Source: Desulfolinea sp964487745 (GTDB lineage Bacteria > Chloroflexota > Anaerolineae > Anaerolineales > Villigracilaceae). From it: a DNA stretch of 64,000 nt. Below, in pieces: positions 1-8,995 of this stretch; position 1 is the first letter of the stretch; every line of letters starts with the position of its first letter. Where the stretch lies: contig CAZASG010000007.1 in the NCBI GenBank assembly GCA_964487745.1, forward strand, positions 1-64,000, in the 5' to 3' direction. The notes beneath the pieces were generated by a model. The model was not told where the DNA came from, made no database searches, and saw only the letters and a program-made list of their open reading frames with translations. Position numbers and translations under genes: made by a program.

Positions 1-15
1 GTACAAGGAGTCTCT

Positions 16-873
16 ATGCAGCGTGATTTTCGCCATCAACTTAACAGTAGCCCTCTCAATCCCGGTGACCTGCAGCTCAAAGTAGAGCACGTCAAATTGG
101 GGTTCGGGGGTGTCACCGCCTTGTTCGATGTGAGTTTATCCATCTATCAGAGCGAGATCTTCGCCATTATCGGACCCAACGGTGCAGGAAAAACTTCCTT
201 GCTCAACTGTGTCAGCGGCCTTTATCATCCGCAACAGGGGAATATCACCTATTACACGGGCAACGCGGAACATGAGATCACCCGCCTGAAACCCTACCAA
301 ATCGCCTCATTAGGCATCGCACGTTCTTTCCAGAATATCGAGTTATTCCGTCACATGACGGTGCTGGATAATTTGATGGCTGGTGCGCACGTCCACATGA
401 AAACCGGATTGCTTTCAAGCATGTTCTATTGGGGTAAAGCCCAGCGCGAACAGATCGCTTTCCGCCGCTTTGTGGAAGACATCATCGACCTGCTCGAAAT
501 TCAAGCCATCCGCGATAAACCGGTCGGCTCATTAGCGTATGGCTTGCAGAAACGCGTTGAGTTGGGGCGTGCGCTGGCGATGAAGCCAGCCATCCTGTTG
601 CTTGATGAACCGATGGCGGGCATGAACGCTGAAGAAAAAGAAGACATGGCGCGCTTCGTACTGGACGTGAACGAAGAGCATGGTGTCACCATTGTGCTCA
701 TCGAGCATGATATGGGCGTCATCATGGATATCAGCGACCGCATCGCTGTGCTGAACTTCGGGCAGAAGATCGGTGACGGCACGCCCGACGAAGTCCGCCA
801 GAACGAAGCCGTTATCCAGGCTTATCTCGGTGAAGAACACGGCTCTATCCCGATCAAGCCAGTAAACCTCTAG
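16..873 (+). CDS. livG: LIV-type ABC importer ATPase (LivG-like), first cluster
   Basis: Cytoplasmic ATPase of a branched-chain-amino-acid-type (HAAT) ABC importer. The 285-residue protein has a Walker A motif GPNGAGKT at about residues 53-60, Walker B ILLLDEP near 193-199 and an H-loop histidine in LIEHDM near 231. The signature region reads LAYGLQKRVELGRAL, so the usual LSGGQ is relaxed, as is common in LivG subunits. The ATG is preceded by AAGGAG at 5-10. It is about 15 residues longer at the N-terminus than typical LivG. A ligase gene starts 19 bases downstream and the permeases follow, so it belongs to one operon that probably begins before the window. The substrate cannot be read from this subunit. 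Confidence 0.93.
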   Translation: MQRDFRHQLNSSPLNPGDLQLKVEHVKLGFGGVTALFDVSLSIYQSEIFAIIGPNGAGKTSLLNCVSGLYHPQQGNITYYTGNAEHEITRLKPYQIASLGIARSFQNIELFRHMTVLDNLMAGAHVHMKTGLLSSMFYWGKAQREQIAFRRFVEDIIDLLEIQAIRDKPVGSLAYGLQKRVELGRALAMKPAILLLDEPMAGMNAEEKEDMARFVLDVNEEHGVTIVLIEHDMGVIMDISDRIAVLNFGQKIGDGTPDEVRQNEAVIQAYLGEEHGSIPIKPVNL

Positions 874-892
874 AAGATTGTTGGAGAAATCC

Positions 893-2791
893 ATGCCTGA
901 AACCCTACCGCAATACCTAGTCCAACATGCCCAGGCAACGCCAGATTTAATTGCGCTTCGTGAGCGTAATTATGGTATCTGGCAGGCAGTCACATGGCGT
1001 GACTATCTTGACCACGTCAAATACTTCGCTCTTGGTCTGCACACCTTGGGATTGGTACCAGAAGAGACTATCGCCATCATCGGCGATAACCGCCCTGAGT
1101 GGGTCATTTCTGAGTTGGCAGCCCAATCGGTCAGTGCGAAAAGCATCGGAATTTATCAGGATGCTGTTGTTAAGGAGATGATCTACATCTTTAATCACGC
1201 TGATGTTTCCTTTGTCATCGTTGAAGATCAGGAGCAGGTCGATAAATTGCTCGAAATGTGGGATGACCTGAAGGGCATCCGCAAGGTGATCTATTACGAT
1301 CCCAAAGGGCTACGTAATTACACTGAAGATTACCTGCTCTACTTCCCTGATGTCGAGGAAATGGGACGTGAGTTTGAAAAAAACAATCCCGGTTGGTGGG
1401 AAGCACGCGTTGCTACCGGGAAAGAGAATGATCTCGCTATCCTTTCGACCACATCCGGGACGACCGGGAACCCGAAACTTGCTATGCTGACCCACAAGAA
1501 TCTTATCAGCATGGGGCATAACCTCATGAGCATCGACCCGATTGGGCAGGGCGATGAATTTGTTTCCTTCCTGCCTTTAGCATGGATCGGCGAACAAATG
1601 ATGTCACTGGCGTGTGGTTTACAGGTTGGGTTTACGATCAATTTCCCCGAAGAGCCGGAGACCGTTCAGCACGATATTCGCGAGATCGGGCCGCAGGCAA
1701 TGTTCAGTCCGCCCCGCATTTGGGAGAATCTCATCTCGCAGGTGCAGGTTAAGATCGAGGACAGTACCAAGTTTAAGCAATGGATGTATAACCGAGCACT
1801 CAAAGTCGGTTATGAAATGGCAGATATCCGTTTCCGTAAGGAAGACCCATCCTTTGTGCAGAAACTCAAATACTTTTGGGCAGATTGGACGGTTTTCCAG
1901 GAGATCAAGGATCAGTTGGGGTTGCGGCATCTTGAACGGGCGTATACTGGCGGTGCTGCTTTGGGTCCGGATGTTTTTCGTTTCTTTCACGCGCTAGGTG
2001 TCAACCTTAAACAGATCTACGGGTCAACGGAAACAAGTGGAATATCGGTTGTGCATCGTGATGGGGATATCAAATTCCAAACGGTCGGGACGCCCATCCC
2101 CGAAACAGAGATCAAAATTGATGAGAGTGGCGAGATCCTGGCGAAATCTCCGGCTGTCATGATGGGGTATTACAAAAATGAAAAAGCGACGAATGAGACC
2201 TTGGTAGATGGCTGGTTGCAAACGGGCGATGCCGGTTATTTTGACGACGATGGGCATTTGATCGTCATCGACCGTGCCAAAGATGTGATGACCCTGCATG
2301 ATGGCACGAAATTCAGTCCGCAATTTATCGAGAATAAGCTCAAATTCAGCCCCTACGTGAAAGAGGCAGTGGTCTTCGGCGGTGATTGGCCCTTCGTGAC
2401 TGCCATGTTGAATATCGACTTCGCGAATGTGGGGAAGTGGGCAGAGAATAACCATCTGGCGTATACGACCTATACCGATCTGGCGCAAAAGGAAGAAGTT
2501 TACGCCCTCGTGCGTGAACGCGTTGAAGAAGCGAATGCCGATCTGCCGCCGGCTGCGCGTATCCGTCGTTTTGTTTTGCTCCACAAAGAGCTGGATGCAG
2601 ACGACGCCGAACTGACCCGCACACGCAAGGTACGCCGCAATGTGGTCGCCCAGCGCTACGACGATATTGTCTCGGCGCTCTACAGCCAAAGCCCGCATCT
2701 GGATGTAGAGACCGTTATCACCTATCAGGATGGACGCACAGCGACCTTGCAAACCCGCTTGCGCATCGAAGATATGGGCATTAGCGAGTAG
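893..2791 (+). CDS. AMP-forming long-chain acyl-CoA synthetase family protein
   Basis: Adenylate-forming ligase of 632 residues that should activate a carboxylic acid with ATP and CoA. It shows the P-loop STTSGTTGNPK near residue 185, the A5-type motif YGSTETSG near 376 and the hinge region GDAGYFDDDGHLIVIDRAKD near 445-465. Length and layout match FadD15/ACSBG-like long-chain synthetases rather than short acetate ligases. I chose ATG 893, which has GGAG at 883-886, over an in-frame TTG at 878. It sits between livG and livH, so activation is probably coupled to import by this transporter. The real chain length or aromatic nature of the substrate is unknown. Confidence 0.9.
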   Translation: MPETLPQYLVQHAQATPDLIALRERNYGIWQAVTWRDYLDHVKYFALGLHTLGLVPEETIAIIGDNRPEWVISELAAQSVSAKSIGIYQDAVVKEMIYIFNHADVSFVIVEDQEQVDKLLEMWDDLKGIRKVIYYDPKGLRNYTEDYLLYFPDVEEMGREFEKNNPGWWEARVATGKENDLAILSTTSGTTGNPKLAMLTHKNLISMGHNLMSIDPIGQGDEFVSFLPLAWIGEQMMSLACGLQVGFTINFPEEPETVQHDIREIGPQAMFSPPRIWENLISQVQVKIEDSTKFKQWMYNRALKVGYEMADIRFRKEDPSFVQKLKYFWADWTVFQEIKDQLGLRHLERAYTGGAALGPDVFRFFHALGVNLKQIYGSTETSGISVVHRDGDIKFQTVGTPIPETEIKIDESGEILAKSPAVMMGYYKNEKATNETLVDGWLQTGDAGYFDDDGHLIVIDRAKDVMTLHDGTKFSPQFIENKLKFSPYVKEAVVFGGDWPFVTAMLNIDFANVGKWAENNHLAYTTYTDLAQKEEVYALVRERVEEANADLPPAARIRRFVLLHKELDADDAELTRTRKVRRNVVAQRYDDIVSALYSQSPHLDVETVITYQDGRTATLQTRLRIEDMGISE

Positions 2792-2809
2792 ACAGGATAC
2801 GGAAATCTC

Positions 2810-3682
2810 ATGGAACTTTTCATTCAATTAACTCTCACAGGTTTGACCAACGGCGCGATCCTGGCGCTGGCTGCGCTCGGCTTTGTCTTGATCTATAAAG
2901 CCAGCGATGTGATCAACTTCGCGCAAGGGGAATTTCTATTGATCGGCGGTTATGTCGTCTATGGGATGATCGCCCAATTCGGCTTGGCATGGCCCCTGGG
3001 CATGATCATTACGATCGCTATTGCGATTGGCTTGGGTGCCGTTGTAGAACGTTTGGTACTGCGCCCCTTGATTGGTGAGCCGATCATCTCGGTCATTATG
3101 GTCACGATCGGTCTCAGCTCTTTGCTGAAAGCCATCGTCAGCACCATCTGGGGCAACCAGCCAAAAGCTTTTCCGCCTTTTATCCCCAGCACCCCGGTCG
3201 ACGTATTTGGCGCGACCATCGGCGCAGATCGTTTGTGGGCGATTGTGATCGCCATTGTGATGCTGGGCGCCTTTACCTACTTCTTCCGTCGCTCCAAAGA
3301 AGGTATCGCGATGCGCGCTGTCGCAGATGACCAGCAGGCTGCCCTGAGTATGGGCATCAGCGTCAAGAAGATCTTCGCCTGGGCATGGTCTATTGCGGCG
3401 ATCAGTGCCGCCATCGGTGGGGCGCTGGTGGCGAATATCGTCGGCGTCAGCCAGGAATTGAGCCATTTCGGTTTGCGCGTATTCCCTGTCGTCATTTTGG
3501 GCGGTCTGGACTCGATCCCCGGCGCGATCATTGGCGGTGTCATCATCGGTTTGCTTGAAACCTATACCGGTGGCTATATCGGTCATGGTTTGAATCAGAT
3601 CGCTCCTTTTGCTGTTCTCATCCTGATCCTGATGGTACGACCTTACGGTCTCTTCGGTCAGGAAATCATCGAGCGCGTCTAA
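2810..3682 (+). CDS. livH: LIV-type ABC importer permease (LivH-like), first cluster
   Basis: Inner-membrane permease of 290 residues with about eight hydrophobic segments. It carries the LivH hallmarks: an N-terminal GLTNGAILALAALGFVLIY helix, the motif INFAQGEF, and the cytoplasmic ATPase-contact region around GLDSIPGAIIGGVIIGLLE near residue 230. It starts 18 bases after the acyl-CoA synthetase and is followed 14 bases later by livM, so the two permeases are co-transcribed and should form the heterodimeric channel. Family membership is clear; the solute is not. Confidence 0.93.
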   Translation: MELFIQLTLTGLTNGAILALAALGFVLIYKASDVINFAQGEFLLIGGYVVYGMIAQFGLAWPLGMIITIAIAIGLGAVVERLVLRPLIGEPIISVIMVTIGLSSLLKAIVSTIWGNQPKAFPPFIPSTPVDVFGATIGADRLWAIVIAIVMLGAFTYFFRRSKEGIAMRAVADDQQAALSMGISVKKIFAWAWSIAAISAAIGGALVANIVGVSQELSHFGLRVFPVVILGGLDSIPGAIIGGVIIGLLETYTGGYIGHGLNQIAPFAVLILILMVRPYGLFGQEIIERV

Positions 3683-3696
3683 GGCAGGAAATCCCT

Positions 3697-4740
3697 ATGA
3701 ATTCTGGTATTTTTCACTCAACGTACAAAGCAGATATGGGGTTGCGCCATACCCATCTTGAAAAGGCGCGCTGGGTGATCTTTGGCATCTTTATGATCGC
3801 CTTCCCCTTCTTTGCCAATCGTTATTACCTGACCCTCGCCAACCAGATCGGTATCGCAACCATTGGCGCGATTGGTTTGAATATCCTCGTTGGCTACACC
3901 GGGCAGATCAGTTTGGGACAGGGCGGTTTTATGGCAGTTGGCGCATATACAGCTGCGGTCCTGACCATCAATATGGGCATGCCCTGGTGGGCATCGACGC
4001 TCATCGCCTGTATTGTGACCGCCATCATTGGTGCGCTATTTGGCATCCCTTCCTTGCGCTTGAAGGGGCTTTATCTGGCGATCGCGACCTTGGCATCACA
4101 GGAGATCATTCTTTGGGTCGTGACCCACTGGGATGCGGTCACCGGTGGTGTGGACGCACTCGTCGTCCCCGCGCCAAAGCTCTTTGGTTGGAATATGAGT
4201 TCCGATTTCAATTTCTACTGGCTGGTCTGGCTTTTGGCTGGATTGACGGCATTGCTGACAGCCAATCTTTTCCGCACTCATTTTGGACGTGCCTTCATTG
4301 CTATCCGCGATCAGGATATTGCGGCTGAAGTGATGGGTATCAATCTTTTCAAATATAAATTGCTATCCTTCGCGGTTTCTTCTTTCTTCGTCGGCATGGC
4401 AGGCGCGTTGACCGCCCATTATCGCAGCATTGTGACTTGGGAGCGTTTTACTATTGATATCTCAGTGCTCTATCTGGCGATGATTATTATCGGTGGCTTA
4501 GGGTCGATCCGTGGCTCTTTCTATGGGGCGGCTTTCATGACCCTGCTTCCCGCCATTTTGACCAATGTCGGGCGAGCGTTGAAATCCTCCTTCCCGATCA
4601 TTGACTCGATTTTGCCTTTTATCCAGCAAGCTGCTTTTGGCTTGGTGATCATCCTGTTCCTCGTCTTTGAACCGGAAGGGTTGAACAAGATGTGGAAGAA
4701 TATCAAAGACTATTTCCGTCTGTGGCCCTTTAGCTACTAG
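3697..4740 (+). CDS. livM: LIV-type ABC importer permease (LivM-like), first cluster
   Basis: Second permease subunit, 347 residues, with about ten hydrophobic segments. Diagnostic LivM elements include NILVGYTGQISLGQGGF near residue 65, PSLRLKGLYLAIATL near 110-125 and the ATPase-coupling stretch IIIGGLGSIRGSFYGAAFM near 263-281. It follows livH by 14 bases and precedes the CBS-ACT gene by 15 bases. Its size is normal for the family, unlike the enlarged LivM of the second cluster. Confidence 0.93.
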   Translation: MNSGIFHSTYKADMGLRHTHLEKARWVIFGIFMIAFPFFANRYYLTLANQIGIATIGAIGLNILVGYTGQISLGQGGFMAVGAYTAAVLTINMGMPWWASTLIACIVTAIIGALFGIPSLRLKGLYLAIATLASQEIILWVVTHWDAVTGGVDALVVPAPKLFGWNMSSDFNFYWLVWLLAGLTALLTANLFRTHFGRAFIAIRDQDIAAEVMGINLFKYKLLSFAVSSFFVGMAGALTAHYRSIVTWERFTIDISVLYLAMIIIGGLGSIRGSFYGAAFMTLLPAILTNVGRALKSSFPIIDSILPFIQQAAFGLVIILFLVFEPEGLNKMWKNIKDYFRLWPFSY

Positions 4741-4755
4741 CGAGGAGGTAAAAAA

Positions 4756-5427
4756 ATGTTTGTACGCGATTATATGACCCCAAACCCATTGAGTATTAGC
4801 CCTGATACAACCTACCCTGAAGCAATCGGCTTAATGCGTGAGAAAAAGATCCGTCGTTTGCCCGTAATGCGCAAAGGGAAACTGGTCGGCATTGTTGTGG
4901 AGAAAGATCTCCTTTCCAGCCAGCCCTCCCCGGCGACGACGTTGAGTATCCATGAGATGTACGGCTTGCTCGAGAAGTTGAAAGTGGAGCAATTCATGAC
5001 CACGCCCGTCGTGACAGCCACGCCCAATTGTCCAATGGAAGCTGCCGCAGGTATCATGATCGACCGAAAAATTGGTTCGTTGCCCGTTATGGATGATGAA
5101 AAACTGGTCGGGATCATCACCGAAACCGATATTTTTAAAGCCTTTGTCAGCGTACTTGGTGGCTTCGTCGAAGGCGTCCGCTTGACGATTGAGTTGCCAG
5201 ATCGCCCCGGGCAGTTGGCGAAGATCGCAGAAGATATTGCCGAAGCCAAGGGGAATATTCTTGCCGTGACGACCACCAACATTAACGAAGATGCTACCAG
5301 CGAAGTGACAATTAAGGAAACTGGTGCGGATGTGGAAGCCCTGAAGAAGCGTCTGGAAGAGAGAGAGATCTCTATCGTGGATTTGCGTTCTCATATCGAT
5401 TATTCGCCACGCGAGTATGGAAAATAA
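4756..5427 (+). CDS. CBS-pair plus ACT domain protein (AcuB-like)
   Basis: Soluble 223-residue protein with two CBS domains (about residues 1-60 and 75-130; DYMTPNPLSISPDTT begins the first, QFMTTPVVTATPNCP the second) followed by an ACT-like domain (about 140-205, starting VRLTIELPDRPGQLAKIAED). CBS pairs bind adenosine nucleotides and ACT domains usually bind amino acids, so this is likely a small-molecule sensor. A strong RBS (GAGGAGG at 4742-4748) precedes the ATG. Its position between livM and the binding-protein gene suggests that it regulates transport or the acyl-CoA ligases. The resemblance to AcuB is by domain layout only; the target is unknown. Confidence 0.82.
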   Translation: MFVRDYMTPNPLSISPDTTYPEAIGLMREKKIRRLPVMRKGKLVGIVVEKDLLSSQPSPATTLSIHEMYGLLEKLKVEQFMTTPVVTATPNCPMEAAAGIMIDRKIGSLPVMDDEKLVGIITETDIFKAFVSVLGGFVEGVRLTIELPDRPGQLAKIAEDIAEAKGNILAVTTTNINEDATSEVTIKETGADVEALKKRLEEREISIVDLRSHIDYSPREYGK

Positions 5428-5480
5428 TTGATATAGTTCGACCCTTTATTCATTTTTTCTAACCAAAGGAGAAAAGAGAT

Positions 5481-6677
5481 ATGTCCCGTAAAACAATCTA
5501 TGCTCTGTTTGCAGCCCTGGTTGTCGCAGCCATGACGCTCACAGCTTGTGGTGGAGGGGGTGGCTCAGATGAGACCATCAAGATCGGCGCTATCCACGAT
5601 CTGACCGGCCCCACATCTGATGTAGGTACCCCTTATGCTGAAGGCATTAAAGGCTACGTTGCCTGGCGCAATGCCAATGGTGGAGTTGAGGGCCGCCAGA
5701 TCGAATTGATCTCGGCAGACTATGCCTACAAAGTAGACCAGGCAGAATTGCTCTATACCCAGTACGTTCAGGAAGGCGTAGTTGCATTCCAGGGTTGGGG
5801 AACCGGTGATACCGAAGCGCTGCGAGGCAAGATCGCCGCAGATGAGATCCCCTTCATGTCTGCATCCTACTCTGCTGGCTTGCTGGATATGGAAGAAGCT
5901 CCCTATAACTTCCTTGTCGGTACCTCCTACTCCGACCAGGCGATCATTGCAGTCCGCTGGGCGATGGAAGATTGGGCAGCGAATGGCAACGAAGGTATGC
6001 CCTCGATCGCCTTGACCCATCACGACAGCCCCTTCGGACAATCCCCCGTTGAAGATGCAAAAGCCTATGCTGAAGCCAATGGCGTTGCTTTCACCAGCTT
6101 GCCCATGCCGGGCGGCGTGACCGATTATGTTGCTGAGTTGGCGCAAATGCAGCAATTTGGCGCAAATTACGTCATCATCCACACCGTTTCCAGCCCCGCA
6201 GCTGTAATGGTTAAGGATGCTGCCAGCCAGGGCATGATGGATTCTGTATCATTTGTCTGCCTGAACTGGTGTGCAGATGAGGGCTTCGTTGAGCTCGCTG
6301 GCGATGCTGCTGAAGGCGTCGTTGGAACGATTCCCTTCACCCCGCCCAGTTCTCCCGTCTCCGGGCACGATGATGCCGCTGCATGGCTTTCCGAACAGGG
6401 CAGCAGCCTTGAAGAAGCCAGCTTGCACTATACCCAGGGTTGGTGGACTATGGCAACCATGGTTGAAGGTATCGAAATGGTGCTAAAGAACGGCGATGAC
6501 CTGACCGGTGCCAACATCAAAGCTGCGCTCGAAACCCTTAGCAATTTTGATACCGGTGGCGTTACTTCCCCGCTTACTTTCACCCCCGACAGCCACCGCG
6601 GTAACAGCTCCCTCCGCTTGTACGAAGTACAGAGTGGGCGGTGGATCGCCGTTAGCGATTACATCTCTGCCGAATAA
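5481..6677 (+). CDS. livK: LIV-type solute-binding lipoprotein (LivK-like), first cluster
   Basis: Exported ligand-binding protein of the type-1 periplasmic-binding fold (Peripla_BP_6), 398 residues. It has a signal peptide and a lipobox LTAC with the acylated cysteine at residue 23, followed by a Gly-rich linker. The mature part begins IKIGAIHDLTGPTSDVG, the usual start of HAAT binding proteins. RBS AAAGGAG is at 5465-5471. It lies inside the importer operon and is followed by a hairpin and then livF. In an organism without an outer membrane the lipid anchor would hold it on the outer face of the cell membrane. An aromatic or aliphatic carboxylate ligand is plausible from the neighbouring ligases, but that is inference. 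Confidence 0.92.
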   Translation: MSRKTIYALFAALVVAAMTLTACGGGGGSDETIKIGAIHDLTGPTSDVGTPYAEGIKGYVAWRNANGGVEGRQIELISADYAYKVDQAELLYTQYVQEGVVAFQGWGTGDTEALRGKIAADEIPFMSASYSAGLLDMEEAPYNFLVGTSYSDQAIIAVRWAMEDWAANGNEGMPSIALTHHDSPFGQSPVEDAKAYAEANGVAFTSLPMPGGVTDYVAELAQMQQFGANYVIIHTVSSPAAVMVKDAASQGMMDSVSFVCLNWCADEGFVELAGDAAEGVVGTIPFTPPSSPVSGHDDAAAWLSEQGSSLEEASLHYTQGWWTMATMVEGIEMVLKNGDDLTGANIKAALETLSNFDTGGVTSPLTFTPDSHRGNSSLRLYEVQSGRWIAVSDYISAE

Positions 6678-6692
6678 GATTTAGAACCACAA

Positions 6693-6720
6693 GTCTGGGG
6701 CTTCATTTGAAGCCCCAGAC
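6693..6720 (+). terminator. Intercistronic hairpin between livK and livF
   Basis: Perfect 12-bp stem (6693-6704 with 6709-6720) and a 4-base ATTT loop. No U-run follows, so it is more likely an mRNA-stabilising or partially terminating hairpin that lets the binding protein be made in excess of the ATPase. Confidence 0.6.
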
Positions 6721-6766
6721 AACCTTGGAAAATCCTTGAAAATCGATTCAAAGACTGGTTACACTT

Positions 6767-7561
6767 ATGCTCTCATTAAATAATATTGAAGTCATTTATA
6801 ACGATGTCATCCTTGTCCTGAAAGGCATGTCGATGGAAGTGCCCGAAGGGAAGATCGTTGGTCTGCTCGGATCAAACGGTGCAGGGAAATCAACCACCCT
6901 CAAAGCCATCTCGGGTTTGCTCAAACCGGAAGATGGCGAAGTGACCGATGGTGGGATCGTCTTCAAGGATGAAGAAATCCATCACAAGGATGCCGCAGAT
7001 ATTGTCCGTAAGGGTATCTTCCAAGTCATGGAAGGACGACGTGTCTTCGAGCATCTCACCACCGAAGAGAATCTCATTGCTGGTGGCTATACTCGCAAAG
7101 ATGGTGCCCAGGCACGCGCCGATATAGATATGGTTTACGAATACTTCCCGCGTCTTAAGGAACGCCGCAACCAAACGGCGGGTTACCTCTCCGGCGGTGA
7201 GCAGCAAATGCTCGCCATTGGGCGCTCACTCATGGCAAAACCCCAACTGATGATGCTCGATGAACCCTCATTAGGGCTTGCTCCCCTTCTGGTGCAAGAG
7301 ATCTTTGAAATTATCAAGCGCATTAATCATGAGCAGGGCACAACCATATTGCTCGTGGAGCAAAATGCCAATCTCACCCTCGGCGTTGCCGATTATGCTT
7401 ATATCATGGAAAGCGGACGTATTGTTCTGGACGGCTATCCTGACGATCTGCGTGCCAATGCCGATGTGCGCGAATTCTATCTTGGACTCACCGAAGTTGG
7501 TAACCGTAAATCCTATCGTGAAGTCAAACATTACAAACGCCGCAAACGCTGGCTTTCATAA
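6767..7561 (+). CDS. livF: LIV-type ABC importer ATPase (LivF-like), first cluster
   Basis: Second ATPase of the first importer, 264 residues. Walker A GSNGAGKST is near residues 35-43, the signature LSGGEQQML near 145, Walker B LMMLDEP near 165, followed by LLVEQNA with the LivF-typical glutamine-asparagine after the switch region. About 20 residues at the C-terminus (from NRKSYREVK on) extend beyond the usual LivF end and are basic. It completes the importer and is closed by a clear terminator, so it is probably the last gene of the operon. Confidence 0.93.
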   Translation: MLSLNNIEVIYNDVILVLKGMSMEVPEGKIVGLLGSNGAGKSTTLKAISGLLKPEDGEVTDGGIVFKDEEIHHKDAADIVRKGIFQVMEGRRVFEHLTTEENLIAGGYTRKDGAQARADIDMVYEYFPRLKERRNQTAGYLSGGEQQMLAIGRSLMAKPQLMMLDEPSLGLAPLLVQEIFEIIKRINHEQGTTILLVEQNANLTLGVADYAYIMESGRIVLDGYPDDLRANADVREFYLGLTEVGNRKSYREVKHYKRRKRWLS

Positions 7562-7576
7562 GTACATTAATTTTAT

Positions 7577-7616
7577 AGAGCCTAAAGGTTTTTAAAATCT
7601 TTAGGCTCTTATTTAA
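7577..7616 (+). terminator. Rho-independent terminator after livF
   Basis: Perfect 11-bp stem AGAGCCTAAAG / CTTTAGGCTCT (7577-7587 with 7599-7609), an 11-base AT-rich loop and a short T-rich tail. Confidence 0.75.
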
Positions 7617-7638
7617 GTAAGGACTAGAAGATCTACCT

Positions 7639-8823
7639 ATGGACATAACCAAACTTATCTCTCATCTCGCTGAAAATGCGCCGGGATTTGCCGAACGCCT
7701 CCGTGACGCTGGGCTTGCTACCGACCAAATTACATCTGCCTCATCCCTGAACGATTTGCCCGTTATCCGCAAGGACGATCTTGCCGATATCCAGGCAGCC
7801 AACCCGCCTTTTGGCGGTTTCCTTGCCTGTGATCCCGGTTCGCTCAAACGCATCTTCCAATCCCCGGGACCGATCTACGAACCCGAACCCCGCGTGGATG
7901 ATTATTGGCGTTGGAAATCAGCCTTTCTCGCTGCAGGTTTTATGGAAGGGGATGTAGTGTTGAACGCTTTTGGCTACCATCTCACGCCAGCGGGGGCGAT
8001 GTTCGAAGAAGGTCTCTTCGCGCTTGGCTGTGCTGTCATCCCTGCCGGGATCGGGAATCAAGAGCAACAGGTGCAAGCGATGCACACCCTTGGTATAACG
8101 GGCTATGTTGGCTTGCCCTCTTATCTAAAAGCATTGCTTGATAAAGCCGATGAAATGGGTGTAACGCTCAGTGTGGAAAAAGCCTGGGTGACAGCCGAGC
8201 CACTGCCGCCTTCCTTGCGTGAAGAATTGATCTCGCGCGGGGTGAAAACCGTCCGGCAGGGATATGGGACTGCGGAATGCGGTAATCTTGGCTATGAATG
8301 TGAAGCTGAAGATGGCTGGCATATTCCTGATGATGCTATCATCCAAGTTTGCGATATCAACTCTGGGCAGCCCCTCCCGCCCGGCGAGACCGGGGAAGTG
8401 GTGGTGACTCTTTTCAACGACGACTATGCCCTTGTCCGATTTGGGACGGGCGATCTCTCGGCGGTCCATCCCGAAGCCTGCTCATGCGGCTTGGATACGC
8501 CACGTCTGATGGGGTGGTTAGGACGTGTGGGCGATGCAGTTAAGGTACGCGGTATGTTTTTGCACCCACGCCAGTTAAACGAGCTAATGTCTTCGTTCTC
8601 GGAAGCGGAAAAATGGCAGGCTCGAATCACCCGTTCGGATCACAAGGACCAACTCTCCCTGTGTGTGATCCCGTCTGCATCTGCTGATGTGACAACCTTG
8701 CCGGAACGGCTATCCACTGCGGCGCGGGAGGGCATCAAGTTCCGCGTAATGGTTGAGATCGTTGATAAAGGCGATATTGCTAACAATGCTCCCCCGATTG
8801 AAGATCTGCGTAGTTGGGATTAG
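7639..8823 (+). CDS. PaaK-like AMP-binding ligase family protein with degenerate P-loop
   Basis: 394-residue member of the phenylacetate-CoA ligase (PaaK) family. The adenylate-site motif YGTAECGN is near residue 212 and RFGTGDL near 260, and the hinge/C-terminal domain begins GRVGDAVKVRGMFLHP near 295. The N-terminal SSGTTG-type phosphate loop is missing: the equivalent stretch reads FQSPGPIYEPEP near residues 73-84. The protein is also some 40 residues shorter than classical PaaK. It follows the importer operon after a terminator, 77 bases from livF, and could be separately expressed. It may be a ligase with altered ATP binding or a catalytically changed homologue. Confidence 0.8.
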   Translation: MDITKLISHLAENAPGFAERLRDAGLATDQITSASSLNDLPVIRKDDLADIQAANPPFGGFLACDPGSLKRIFQSPGPIYEPEPRVDDYWRWKSAFLAAGFMEGDVVLNAFGYHLTPAGAMFEEGLFALGCAVIPAGIGNQEQQVQAMHTLGITGYVGLPSYLKALLDKADEMGVTLSVEKAWVTAEPLPPSLREELISRGVKTVRQGYGTAECGNLGYECEAEDGWHIPDDAIIQVCDINSGQPLPPGETGEVVVTLFNDDYALVRFGTGDLSAVHPEACSCGLDTPRLMGWLGRVGDAVKVRGMFLHPRQLNELMSSFSEAEKWQARITRSDHKDQLSLCVIPSASADVTTLPERLSTAAREGIKFRVMVEIVDKGDIANNAPPIEDLRSWD

Positions 8824-8850
8824 GTTTTAGGTTTGTTGGAAGATAAAAGT

Positions 8851-8882
8851 CCGCTGGATAACCAATCTGGCGGTTTTTTTCT
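8851..8882 (+). terminator. Rho-independent terminator after the PaaK-like gene
   Basis: Nine-base-pair stem including two G-U pairs (8851-8859 with 8865-8873), a 5-base loop and a T run directly after. Confidence 0.8.
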
Positions 8883-8952
8883 TGTGTCATACATCGCAGA
8901 TATTTGCGTCATATTGCAGGTGATTAATATGAACAATGTGCTAATATATACC

Positions 8953-8972
8953 ACTAATATGACTAGATTAGT
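8953..8972 (+). promoter_or_regulatory. Inverted repeat in the pckA leader, candidate operator
   Basis: ACTAAT-N8-ATTAGT (8953-8958 and 8967-8972), 24 bases before the pckA start, with a related half-site CTAATAT at 8941. The position between promoter and RBS suits a repressor site. The regulator is unknown. Confidence 0.4.
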
Positions 8973-8995
8973 ACTTTTCGCGAAAGGATAAAGTT

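Noticed and set aside
2024..2827. 267-codon antisense frame over the acyl-CoA synthetase end
   Set aside because: Shadow of the conserved C-terminal domain of the ligase.
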